NCBI GenBank assembly: GCA_949130495.1
Contig: CASBWL010000415.1
Coordinates: 124,001-188,000, forward strand
Direction of reading: 5' to 3'
From: Sambucus nigra
Lineage: Eukaryota; Streptophyta; Magnoliopsida; Dipsacales; Adoxaceae
Length of the DNA: 64,000 bases
Position numbers and translations under genes: made by a program. The notes below the pieces were generated by a model. The model saw only the letters and a program-made list of their open reading frames with translations, had not been told where the DNA came from and did no database searches. Positions 21,884 to 31,100 of this stretch are shown here, piece after piece (within the stretch, counting starts at the first letter, position 1; the number at the start of each line of letters is the position of its first letter).

Positions 21884-23690
21884 ATGGCACCAGAGTTACC
21901 ACCACCTCCTCCACCATCTAATGTTAGAGGACCTAGTTCCAGCCAGGTACCACCCCAGTCCAAGATGGCTGAGGTGGCAGCAGCCTTGAAGTCCTTGGCT
22001 GCAATTTAGCAACCGATGCAGGAGAAATTTTCCCAACTAAGCCAGAGCATAATAAGACCACCTGGGGTATCGCCGGAGATGATTACTCCGGTAGCTGCTC
22101 AACCACATCCTAAGGCCAGGGGACCACCCCAGGCACCACGAAAAGACCAACCTACACCTCAATAGAGGAAGGATGTTGTTGACCCTAGGCGTTTATGCTT
22201 GGGGAGGCAAGGAAGTCGTTACCCTGAGGATAGGTATGACGACATTGATGCATAGGATGCTCTAGCAGACTGTTGGGAACCATATGAGATCTCAAACAAC
22301 ATTGTGCGTCCTATATAGCAGAGTCGAGGTCAGTGTGATAGATGAGATGGAGATGCGCAACAAAGAGGGTTAAATTTTGATTGCTTATGTAGAGGGTCGG
22401 CCTCTGAAAGGCTCGGCCCAGTAAATGATCTAATGCGAAGGCTATCCAGGTCAAGGAGCATAGTTGGATCACAAAGGGGAGGTGATGAACATCAGCCTCG
22501 TCATGGCCGACCCCCACATGGTCGAGACTGTGGTAAGGGGGAGGTCAACAACTGATGTTGCGCTACTGCTGGGGAATCCTCGGTCCACCCCTTGGAGGTA
22601 GGGGGAACAACCTCGATAAGGCCGAAATTATTAAACCATGGAATGACTCCATTCAATGGCTGGAAGAGAAGATAGGGAGCCTCATAAGAAGCCGAGACCC
22701 ACTACAGAGGGAATTCTTAGAGGGCTCCCCATTTGTGGCAAGGATTGTCAACTTCCCAACCCCTACTAAATTTAAGCTACCAATGGTGTCTCCCAAGTAC
22801 GATGAAAGTACTAACCTAGTGCATCATATTGAGATGTATTAATCAATAGCAGAAATTTATTCAATCCCTGATGAGATGAGGTGCCGAACTTTCTCAAGTA
22901 CTTTAATGGGAGTTGCACATATCTGGTTCACTTATCTTCCTAAAAATTATATTGTGAACTTTAAGGGTTTGGCCAAGCGGTTTATACAAAACTTTTATTT
23001 TGGCATAAGACCTCAGAAGAAGACAACCCATCTGCTCTATATAAAACAAGGCAAGAATGAAAGCCTCAAAGACTACATCGCGAGGTTCAACAAGGAAAAG
23101 TTGGAGGTTGAAGATTTTGAAGAGAATATAGCCATGACAGCTCTTATAGGAGGACTTTAGAAGGGGAAGTTACTCTGGAAGCTTGCTGAAGACCCTCTTA
23201 AGTCTATGGCTAAGTGTTTAGCAACAAATGGAAAGGTCATGAACGCAGAAAAAGAAATGGATGCAAATTATGAGGATGAGAATGGAAGCTGCAGTGGGAA
23301 ATTTCAAAGGAAGAATGATGGAAAGAAGAGAGTTGCAGACGACAAGTTTGCACACTACACGCCTCAAACTATGAGTTACGAACACATCCTCAATGAAATA
23401 AAGAATTATAGGTCCCCGAGATAGCCGGATAAGCTGAAGGTTCCTCCATATAGGAGGAACAAGAATCTATGGTGTGAGTTCCACCAAGACCACGACCATC
23501 TCACTGATAAGTGCTTTACCCTGAAAGATGAGATTTAAAAAATATTGAAGTCTGGAAAGCTTAGAAAGTACATGGATGGTAGAGGTCCTAAGGGGAAAGA
23601 CAATACCCTAAAAGGAAAAGAAATTATAGGTGCCGGGAAGATGCCCCTACTAGAAGAGCTGAGAAATCATATGATGATGACGATGACCTT
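21884..23690 (+). pseudogene. Tat gag polyprotein, degraded
   Basis: A probable ATG at 21884 opens a proline-rich N-terminus (MAPELPPPPPPS) with TAG stops near 22007, 22164 and later. The Retrotrans_gag core is clear in 22876-23160, with AHIWFTYLPKNYIVNF, FIQNFYFG and SLKDYIARFNKE. A C-terminal zinc-like motif with CEFHQDHDHLTDKC spans about 23476-23520. Several stops (for example 23158-23160 and 23422-23424) break it. Gag would assemble particles. The frame changes around 23690 before protease. Confidence 0.8.
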
Positions 23691-24266
23691 AACCTCCCAC
23701 CAAAAGATGACAATGTCCTAGTGAAGAGGGTCAGTATGATCTCTTTTGGTGTGAACACTATCTGTGGAGGGCCAGTAGGGGGTGGCTCAGAGGTAGTTGA
23801 TCGCAAGGCCCACGTGGCAGAGGTTAAAGCGGTAACTAAGGCCAAGGTTGTGAACTTGGCCTTTATAGAGGTTGAACACGAGAAGAGAAAGAAGGTAGAT
23901 ATGGACACCCTCATAGTTGGCTTGTCACGGTTGGATTTCAAGGGTATCTTAGCTCCCCACGATGGCCCTTTAGTCATTACTACAAGGGTGCATGGGTGTG
24001 AAGTTCAGAGGATCCTCGTTGATGGTGTAAGTTCAACAGACGTTATGTTTTGGCTGCGTTTTAAGAGCCTAGACCTCAGCAGAGTTAGGCATGTCCCTTA
24101 TCATCATCCCTTGATCGGCTTCAGTGGTGAAAAGGTTCATCCATTGGGTATGTATGAGATGGATGTTAGAATGGGAGACGAATGGCCTAAGAGATTGACC
24201 ATAAAAATCAATTTCTTTGTGATGCATGAAAATGTCTTCTCAGCTTACAACCTCATCATAGGATGA
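23691..24266 (+). pseudogene. Tat aspartic protease domain
   Basis: The ORF is in a different frame from gag. It contains the Tat signature FGVNTICGGPVGG (family: I-TI-GG-AGG) at about residues 9-21. The catalytic region reads ILVDGVSSTDVMF, where the family has VDNGSS; the catalytic aspartate is kept but the following N-G is replaced by G-V, so activity is unlikely. LIGFSGEKVHPLG and AYNLIIG follow in family order. It ends at a TGA at 24264-24266, where the family continues with R (CGA), a CpG-type change. Confidence 0.8.
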
Positions 24267-24486
24267 GTAGCCCTCAAGGAATTTGAGGCCGGGCCTTCAA
24301 TGGTCCACCAAATGCTAAAATTACCGACCCCTTATGGAGTAGGGGAAGTGTAAGGTGAACAAACATCGGCACGTGAATGTTACTTCAACTCTGTAGAAGA
24401 GAGAGGCTCATAAGACAGCAACAACCACGTACAACATCGACACACTTGATCCTATAAATGAAACAAAGCTCAAAAATGGAGAGGCC

Positions 24487-25420
24487 ATGGAAGAGGTAGA
24501 ATCCATCATCCTCAATAAAGACGAGCAGGAAAAAACCATCCAAATCCGCAAAGCCCTAAGACCTGAGATCAAGGAAGAACTGGTGAAGATTTTGAGGAAG
24601 AGACAAAGTTGTTTTGCCTGGACCCATGCATACATCTCAGGTATTGATCCTGAGATTATATGCCATAAGCCCAATATCGTAGAAGATGCCAAGCCCATGA
24701 AATAGAGAAGAAGAGTATACTCAAGAGATAAGTATGATGTCATCAGAGAAGAGGTTAGAAATCTTGAAGAGTCCAAGTTCATCAGAGCAGTCATATACCC
24801 TGAGTGGTTATCCAACACTGTCATAGTGCCTAAAACAAATGGGAAATGGAGGATGTGTGTAGACTTCACTGATTTAAACAAGTCTTGCTTGAAGGACAAC
24901 TTTGGCTTACCTTGTATAGATCAGATAGTGGATGCGGCAGCAGGACATGAGCTCATAAGCTTCATGGATGCATATTATGGGTATAATCATATTTTCATGA
25001 ATTCAAAAGAATCAAAGAAGACATCATTCATCACAGACAAGGGGACCTATTGCTAAAAGGTCATGCCCTTTATCCTGAAGAATGCAGGGGCTACTTACCA
25101 ACATCTTGTAAATAAGATGTCTGAGGATCAGATAGGCAAATCCATAGAAGTTTATATGGACAACATGTTGACAAAGAGTCTGAAGGCCGTCACTTTTGTG
25201 GCCAACCTTGAAAGAACTTTTGATACCATGGAAAGATATAGGATGAAGATTAACCCAACTAAATGTGTCTTTGCGGTAGGAGTAGGGAAATTTTTGGGCT
25301 TCATTTTCAACTAAAGGGGAATAGAGGAAAACCTGGAGAAGATCAAGGCTTTACTTGAAATGAAGACACCCAGGACCATCAAAGACGTTCAGAGGCTAAC
25401 CGGATGAGTTATTGAACTTA
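24487..25420 (+). pseudogene. Tat reverse transcriptase
   Basis: Pieces at 24487-24705, 24706-24825, 24826-25056 and 25063-25314 share one frame. Seen in order: KWRMCVDFTDLNK; FGLPCIDQIVDA; SFMDAYYGYN with the first catalytic aspartate kept; MPFILKNAGATYQ; and VYMDNML in place of YVDDML, so the catalytic pair D-D is D-N. KCVFAVGVGKFLGF follows. Stops are TAG at 24703-24705, TAA at 25054-25056 and TAA at 25312-25314. A TGA at about 25405 lies where the family has R. The enzyme would be dead at the catalytic site even without the stops. Confidence 0.85.
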
Positions 25421-25499
25421 AAAGGTTAATCTCAAGAGCTACAAATAAGTATCTTCCTTTTTTCAAAGCTCTTAGAAAGGCCTTCGAATGGGATGAGGA

Positions 25500-25926
25500 A
25501 TTTGACAAAGCCTTTAAAGAGATCAAGTCCTACCTTGGTTACCCTCTACTCCTGTCTCGGCCTATTTAAGGAGAGAAGTTGTACGTGTATTTGGTTGTCT
25601 TTGAGTCAGCCATCATTGATGCGATTGTAAGAGAAAAGGATGGAGTTTAGAGACCAGTGTACTTCAATAGCAAGGCACTCCAAGGGTTCGAGAAGAAGTA
25701 CCCTCGGATTGGAAAGTTAGCCTATGCTTAGATACATGCTTCTAGGAAGATAAAACCATATTTTCAAGATCACTCCATGGTCGTCCTCACTAATTCCCCA
25801 CTCATACAGGTCCTACATAAACCTGAGAAGTCAGGAAGGCTAATGACCTGGGCAATCGAGTTGGGGGAATACGACATCATCTATTAACCCAGAGTTTCCA
25901 TCAAAGGACAACCTCTCGCAGATTTT
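25500..25926 (+). pseudogene. Tat RNase H (retroviral-type position)
   Basis: Same frame as RT. Motifs are REKDGV-stop-RPVYFNSKAL, KIKPYFQDHSMVVLT, GRLMTWAIELGEYDI and IKGQPLADF, as in Tat RNase H. Stops include TAG at 25648-25650 (family has Q, so CAG to TAG) and TAA at about 25886 (family R/Q). It degrades the RNA strand during cDNA synthesis in intact elements. Confidence 0.8.
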
Positions 25927-26571
25927 ATGGTCGAGTTTTCCTGTGATGAGTCTGAGGTTGAGATTAATCATGAGGTTGCACATAATCTAGAAGAAAGAAA
26001 TGTCGGCCAAGAAAGGGACAAGGTTGAGTCAAGCAGAGCCAGATACAAAATAGTTGAAAATGAGGAAGAGGGATACCTCTTCAAGCAAGGGACCCTATCA
26101 GAGGGAAATTTCTCTTCAAGTGCAACCATTTGGAACCTCTTCGTTGATGGGTCGTCTTGTGAAAACGGAAATGGAGCAGGGCTAATAGTGTCATCACCAG
26201 ATTGTACCGATGTTAAATATGCATTGAGGTTAAACTTCAAAGCTTCCAACAATGAGTTAGAGTATAAGGCATTAATAGTAGGTCTCTCTTTGGTAAAATC
26301 CCTTAGTGTCGGAAAACTCCTAATCCACAGTGACTCAAGGTTAGTCGTCAACCAAATCTTGGGGGTGTATGAGGCCAAAGACGAAAGGATGTCCAAATAC
26401 CTGAAGAAGGTGAGAAATATGCTAGAATGTTTAAAGGAAGTAAAGATGAAGAGGGTACCAAGGCTAGACAATAGTCGAGTTGATGCACTCGCGAGGTTAG
26501 CCTTAGTAACAAGGACAGACATAAGAATAACAGTACTAGTTGAGATTCAAATCAAGCCTACCATCGAATAA
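25927..26571 (+). pseudogene. second (archaeal-type) RNase H of Tat element
   Basis: An uninterrupted 214-codon stretch. The first ~65 residues are an acidic linker. From about residue 68 comes an RNase H fold with all four acidic positions: FVDGSS, NNELEYKAL, HSDSRLVVNQ and NSRVDALA. A second RNase H between the first RNase H and integrase is the known hallmark of Tat elements and is thought to have been acquired separately. It is the best-preserved domain of this element and the only one with its catalytic residues complete, though it has no independent start. Confidence 0.85.
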
Positions 26572-26601
26572 GAATTAGAGGTTGTCAAACCTTGCCTAAA
26601 T

Positions 26602-27350
26602 TTGAGTATGGGAGCCTCATGGATGGACCCTCTTGTCAGATACATCAGAGAGGGAGAGCTGTCAGAATCAAAGTTAGGAAGAAAAAAGTTGAGGTTCAGA
26701 GCTGCCAAATTCTCAATTATAGGAGATGTCTTGTATAAAAAGGGGTTCCTACTCCCTCTCCATAGATGTTTCCACCCTTTAGAGGTTCCACACATCTTGC
26801 ACGATGTTCATGAGGGCTTTTGTTCAAGTCATATAGGAGGGAGGCTACTGGCTAAGAGGATAACTACTTAGGGGTACTGGTGGCCAAACTTGGCCAAAGA
26901 TGTAGCTACTTATGTGAAGAAGTGTGATAAGTGTAAAAAATTCTCCCCCATACCTCATCAGCCACACCAACCTCTTACTTATATCATATACCTTTGGCCC
27001 TTGGTAGTATGGGGCATTGACTTGGTAGGACCCTTTCCAAGAGCTGTAAATAACTATCGATTCTTAATAGTGGCAATTGATTACTTCTCCAAATGGGTAG
27101 AGAATGAACCAATGATCATAATGACTGAGCAGAAGACCTTCCAGTTCATCTGGAAGAACATCATATGTAGGCATGGTCTTCTAAACACCCTCATCTCAAA
27201 CAATGGAATCCAGTTCAAGAACATTTACTTAGAAAAATACTGCGAAAGAGTAGGGATCAAGCAATTCTTCTCTTCTCCTGGCCAACCCAGGCAAATGGTC
27301 AGACCGAGGTCACTAATTGAATAATCATTTATGGGATAAAAAAAGAGGTT
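26602..27350 (+). pseudogene. Tat integrase
   Basis: The HHCC zinc domain spans about 26800-26945: HEGFCSSHIGG, then CDKCKKF, broken by a TAG at 26869-26871 where the family has Q-G-Y-W. The catalytic core opens with WGIDLVGPFP (first D kept). The second catalytic aspartate is lost: ISNNGIQF instead of the family's SDNGTQF. The third, E in QTEVTN, is present only after a +1-type frameshift at about 27285. Integrase joins cDNA to the host chromosome; this copy is inactive. Confidence 0.85.
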
Positions 27351-27830
27351 AGAAGAGGCCAAAGGAATATGAATAGAGGAAGTATATGTTGTGCTTTGGT
27401 CCTACAGGACAATAGCGAGGACACCAACATGAGATACTCCATTTATGCTAGCCCATGACTCAAAGGTTGTCATCCCTATAGAGGTATGACTCCCTACTCA
27501 AAGAGTGTAGACGTATGAACCTCAGAGGAATGGGGAAGAGAGAAGACTTAATCTGAATTTTATTGAAAAGAGGATGCAGAGATTAGACAACTAACCTATC
27601 AGCAGAGAACTGCAAGATTCTATAATCTGAGGCTAAAGTCAAGTCCAATAGTTGGGGGAGACTTAGTCCTAAAAATATGTGGCAAAAAGAAAATAAGCTC
27701 CATCCTAATTGGCATGGTCCTTATAGGGTAACTGATGAAGTTGTACCTAGTACCTACTGGCTAGAAAATCTTTAAGGACAACCTTTCTCCTACCCTTAGA
27801 ATGCCGATCACTTGTAGAAATATTACATAT
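27351..27830 (+). pseudogene. integrase C-terminal region of Tat element
   Basis: Frameshifted translation gives VLWSYRTIARTPT, PFMLAHDSKVVIPIEV and RRLNLNFIEKR, matching the C-terminal part of Tat integrases (WAYRTT-RT, PF-L-YG-EAV-P-E, EL-L-LD-LEE-R). It ends near 27815 with a motif like the family's W-A-HL-KYY. Several stops. Nothing coding follows. Confidence 0.65.
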
Positions 27831-27936
27831 GATGTTACAGTTGTTCTTATGTTTTTATAATTCATGTATCAGTTTATACTGAGGATGTTAGTGAAAAGAT
27901 TGTAATGTTGTGCTGGTACTTTAATTATGTTCTTTA
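27831..27936 (+). other. start of Tat 3' UTR
   Basis: AT-rich non-coding sequence between the end of pol and the minisatellite. No motif recognised. Confidence 0.4.
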
Positions 27937-28368
27937 AACACCATTAATGTGGTGAATTGAGATGTGAAACATCATTGATTTGGTGACCTCAAACTCCCTA
28001 ACATCATTAATTTGGTGAATTAAGAGGTGAAACATCATAATTTGGTGACCTCAGACCCTTTAACATCATTAATTGGGTGAGTTAAGAGGTGAAATATCAT
28101 AATATGGTGACCTCAGACCCTTCACACCATCAATTTGGTGAATTATGAGGTGTTACATCATTGGGTTGATGACCTCAGACCCTTAACACCATTAATTTGG
28201 TGAAATACGAGGTTAAACATCACTAATTTGGTGGAATATGAGGTGTTACATCATTGAGTTGGTGACATCGGACCCTTTAAACACCATTAATTTGGTGAAT
28301 TGAGAGGTGAAACATCATTGAGTTGGTGACCTTAAACTCCCTAACATCATTAATTTATTGAATTAAGA
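27937..28368 (+). repeat. ~62-bp minisatellite in Tat 3' UTR
   Basis: Six units plus a partial one start at 27937, 28000, 28062, 28123, 28185, 28280 and 28343. The spacings are 63, 62, 61, 62, 95 (one and a half units) and 63. Each unit is made of two ~31-bp half-repeats. The half-repeat core CACCATTAATTTGGTG is an imperfect palindrome. Tandem repeats in the 3' UTR are common in Tat/Ogre elements. Confidence 0.9.
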
Positions 28369-28942
28369 GCTCAAGATTAATTGGCCTTCAAATAGTTTGA
28401 TCCAAATGAACCCTAATAAAGTAATTCGAAGAGTCAACTTTATTTCAATTAGATAATTATCGGAAAAAAATGATGCAATGTGTCTCTTTAACTCTTCATA
28501 AAGACTAAATGTCTTTCTAGCTTTATCAAATAAATGTCATATAAAACTACACATGGGTTAAATAATTTTTTTTTTCTTCTTCTCAATAATCTATAAGTAA
28601 TTAATATATAAGAAATATGGGTAAGTAACAAACAATATTTTGATTTTAAAATCATTAAAAGTTGTCCAGCTTAGCTCTATATAACTTGTAAAAATAATTT
28701 GATCAAATTTCAATATTCGACCTTCTAAGTGTCAATTCATGTGAAGAGAAAAAACACTCTTCACCTCAGCTAATTAGTATCCGAAAAGTCCTTGGTTTCC
28801 TTCCTTTAATGCTAATATGTCTCTTAGCTTCCCTAATGTCATAACGTTTTGTAAAATTTTCACTATATATACAAAACAAATTTTAGCTAAGGCACCTTCA
28901 CACCAACCATATCTCTTTGTCATTCCATTTTCTATCAAAATC
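28369..28942 (+). promoter_or_regulatory. upstream region of EC1-like copy 1
   Basis: It starts abruptly after the minisatellite with sequence that reappears at 54072-54665 and 57609-58187, so this is the conserved promoter block of the EC1-like units. A TATA box TATATATA (28864-28871) lies 79 bp before the ATG at 28943. The 1.4 kb of unit sequence further upstream in copies 2 and 3 is missing here. Confidence 0.7.
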
Positions 28943-29259
28943 ATGTCTTCCGCTATGAAGCTTGTTCTTACTTTGTTTGTAGCCTCTTTCATGGGGTCCA
29001 TGGTCATGGCACGGCCAATGAGTACGAGCTCAACCCTAGCGGCTCGACTAAAGCTAAACGGTTTGGGTACATCAATGTGTTGGGACACTTTATTTCAACT
29101 TCAAGTGTTTTTTAACGAGCTAATTCTTTTTTAATGAACGAAGAGACTAATATTGAGGCAGGATGCTGCAAAGCAATTCGAACCATTCAACGCGATTGCT
29201 GAACCACATTGCTCGGGTCCATCGGATTCACAGCCAAAGAAGGGAACATCCTATGGCTT
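28943..29259 (+). pseudogene. EC1-like: EC1-like (ECA1/prolamin-like) gene copy 1, 5' part
   Basis: EC1 proteins are small secreted proteins stored in egg-cell vesicles and released at fertilisation to activate sperm; the identification rests on the prolamin-like pattern. Seen: ATG at 28943, hydrophobic signal peptide (MKLVLTLFVASFMGSMVMA), then STLAARLKLNGLG, CWDTLFQLQ, NELILFF, GCCKAIRTIQRDC and TAKEGNIL. Damage: a base is lost in a T-run near 29125, giving TAA at 29132-29134; the conserved Trp after the fifth Cys is TGA (29200-29202); the second conserved Cys is missing; two bases are lost near 29252. The gene is then cut at GGCTT (29255-29259) by the 13-kb insertion and resumes at 42264. 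Confidence 0.88.
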
Positions 29260-29737
29260 GAACCGTAGTCGGAATTGAGAGTGATTGGATTATACTATCA
29301 ACTAGAATAGGGTGTGTTGTATATCTAGTCAGGATAGTTGTTATATATATGTGTGTGTTTAACAAGGGGGATTCCAATAATGGATGGGATCATGGAATGA
29401 ATTTAGGATTGAGCTTGAGGTTTGTAGACTATTAGTTATGCGTACGCCTATAGTCAGGGTTAATATTAGATATATCTATGTGGATTGGGATATAGATGGG
29501 ATGTGTAGTTTTTGCTACATACATTAAACATTGGGGTAACAACCTTAATGTTGGATATATTGGAAGACTATTCATATCATAGGGGTAATGGATGAATATG
29601 CTTCAAGTGAGGGATTATATTTATTTAAAGAATTAAGTTAATAAGATTGGAGTGACGGCTAGTATAAAGAGGACTACATACACTTATAGTCGAGTTTAAA
29701 AATCTCCTACATACGGACGAGAGATAGTGTGTATATA

Positions 29738-29798
<61 letters not shown>

Positions 29799-29840
29799 AT
29801 ATATGGCGTGAATACTTATGCCGTGCATGATGGTTTGTAT
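29260..29840 (+). repeat. 5' LTR, left fragment
   Basis: Aligns base by base with 39962-40525 of the 3' LTR (shared GAATTGAGAGTGATTGGATT and onward). It includes a (TA)n tract at about 29739-29793 that is much longer than in the partner LTR. Confidence 0.85.
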
Positions 29841-31077
29841 AACCATAGAAAAGGAGAAAAACGTAAACAAGTCTTTTGATGAGATTGTTGGAAAGGTAGA
29901 GTCTGATTCAAGAATACAACTGAAGGAGATATATTCTTATAGAGGAGAGCCAGCTATTTTCTTTTCTATGGAAGATGTCACAAAGCTGTCAGAGCCTTTC
30001 AAATACACTCTTATAGGCAAGTTTTCACATGGACGTCCAACGATTGATAACATCAGAAAAGTATTTGCTTCAATGGGACTCAAAGCAACCTATAATATAG
30101 GAGTTATTGATGCCAAACATATTCTCATTCGATGCTATCATGAAGAAGACTTTCTCAGGCTTTGGCTACGAGAATCATGGTTCATCCAAAGATATCCCAT
30201 GTGAGTTTTCAAGTGGTCCTTTGATTTCCATCCAGAGAAGGAATCCTCAATTACTCCGGTTTGGATCACACTTCCACTTCTTCCTATTCACATGTACAAC
30301 AAATCTAGCATTTTTTCGATAGCAAGTGCATTTGGCAATCCTTTAAAACTTGATAGTCCAACTACAGCCTTAACCAGACCTAGTTTGGCTAGGGTATGTA
30401 TAGAACTTGACCTCACCAAATCTCTAACTCATAGAGTTTGGATAGGTTATGGGACTGAAGGCAAAGGTTTCTGGAAAAAATGTTCATATGAAGATATTCC
30501 CCTCTTTTGCAATCACTGTTCCAAGAAAGGCCATGAAAGTGACAAATGCCTGCTAAAGAAAAATCAAGAAGAAGCCAGAAAGACAGGAAGATAAGAAAAT
30601 ATAAGGATCAAAGAAGGAGATATGGGGATTAACACTAAAGATCCTTCAAAAGGGTCTACAAAAGAATGGGTGAAGAAGACCTTTGAAAAGGGAATCCAAG
30701 AAGAGAAGCAAAATCAAGATGATGAAGAAATCGAAGAAGGACAAATTGTTCCAGTTCAAAATGAATGCAAAACAAGTGAGGAAGCATTAGCAAATCCCCC
30801 TGCTCAAGATAACACTAGTTTGGATGCAGAAGCAGTGGCAACAGATAGTAATAAAGGCACAACTTGCAATAAAGAGGAAGGCACGGGAGAGGCTCTGAAA
30901 GATGATGAAGTGATTGAACACTTGCATCTATCTCCAAGGAAAATTCCCACTGATGAGGGGAATCAACCTAGTAGAGATCAAGAGGGATGGACCCAAGTGT
31001 CTACAAATAAGAAGAAGAACTTCAAGCTTAAAAACACTGTGATTACAGATAAAAAGATATTAAGGTCTTCATCTTAG
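29841..31077 (+). pseudogene. LINE ORF1 (DUF4283 and zinc knuckle)
   Basis: RNA-binding chaperone of plant L1 elements. The first frame (to 30204) has LIGKFSHGRPTIDNIRKVF, ASMGLKATYNIGVID and HEEDFLRLW, typical of DUF4283. A TGA at 30202-30204 (family W) and a frame change follow; the segment 30292-30594 has LTRPSLARVCIELDL and the CCHC knuckle CNHCSKKGHESDKC. A TAA at 30592-30594 precedes an acidic, glutamate-rich tail (30622-31077). The apparent ATG at 29818 lies in the LTR, so the N-terminus of ORF1 is lost. Confidence 0.8.
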
Positions 31078-31100
31078 AATCAATCAAAACCCCTTTTCAA

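Larger units (their letters stand above)
20871..28368 (+). mobile_element. Tat-type Ty3-gypsy retrotransposon lacking 3' LTR
   Basis: The order is 5' LTR (start about 20871-20950, end about 21698), PBS, gag, protease, RT, RNase H, second RNase H, integrase, then a minisatellite 3' UTR. Two RNase H domains, the PBS type and a repeat-bearing 3' UTR all fit the Tat (Retand/Ogre) branch. Most coding pieces stay in one frame (positions 1 modulo 3) with scattered stops; protease is in another frame. The minisatellite runs directly into EC1-unit sequence at 28369, so the 3' LTR and about 1.4 kb of the neighbouring unit appear to have been deleted. Confidence 0.85.

Noticed and set aside
24408..24899. 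163-codon minus-strand ORF
   Set aside because: Antisense shadow of the Tat reverse transcriptase start.
25968..26522. 184-codon minus-strand ORF
   Set aside because: Antisense shadow of the second RNase H domain; no motifs of its own.
27937..28368. Regular repeats with similar spacing, CRISPR-like at first sight
   Set aside because: The repeats are contiguous 62-bp units without unique spacers, in a eukaryotic retroelement 3' UTR; a minisatellite explains them.
28817..28942. Upstream ATG extending EC1-like copy 1 by 42 codons
   Set aside because: It would lie upstream of the TATA box and destroy the signal peptide; the conserved ATG at 28943 (copy 3: 58188) fits the family.
29818..29840. 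ATG at 29818 as the true start of LINE ORF1
   Set aside because: These bases belong to the host LTR (they match 40499-40525), so the start is a fusion accident.
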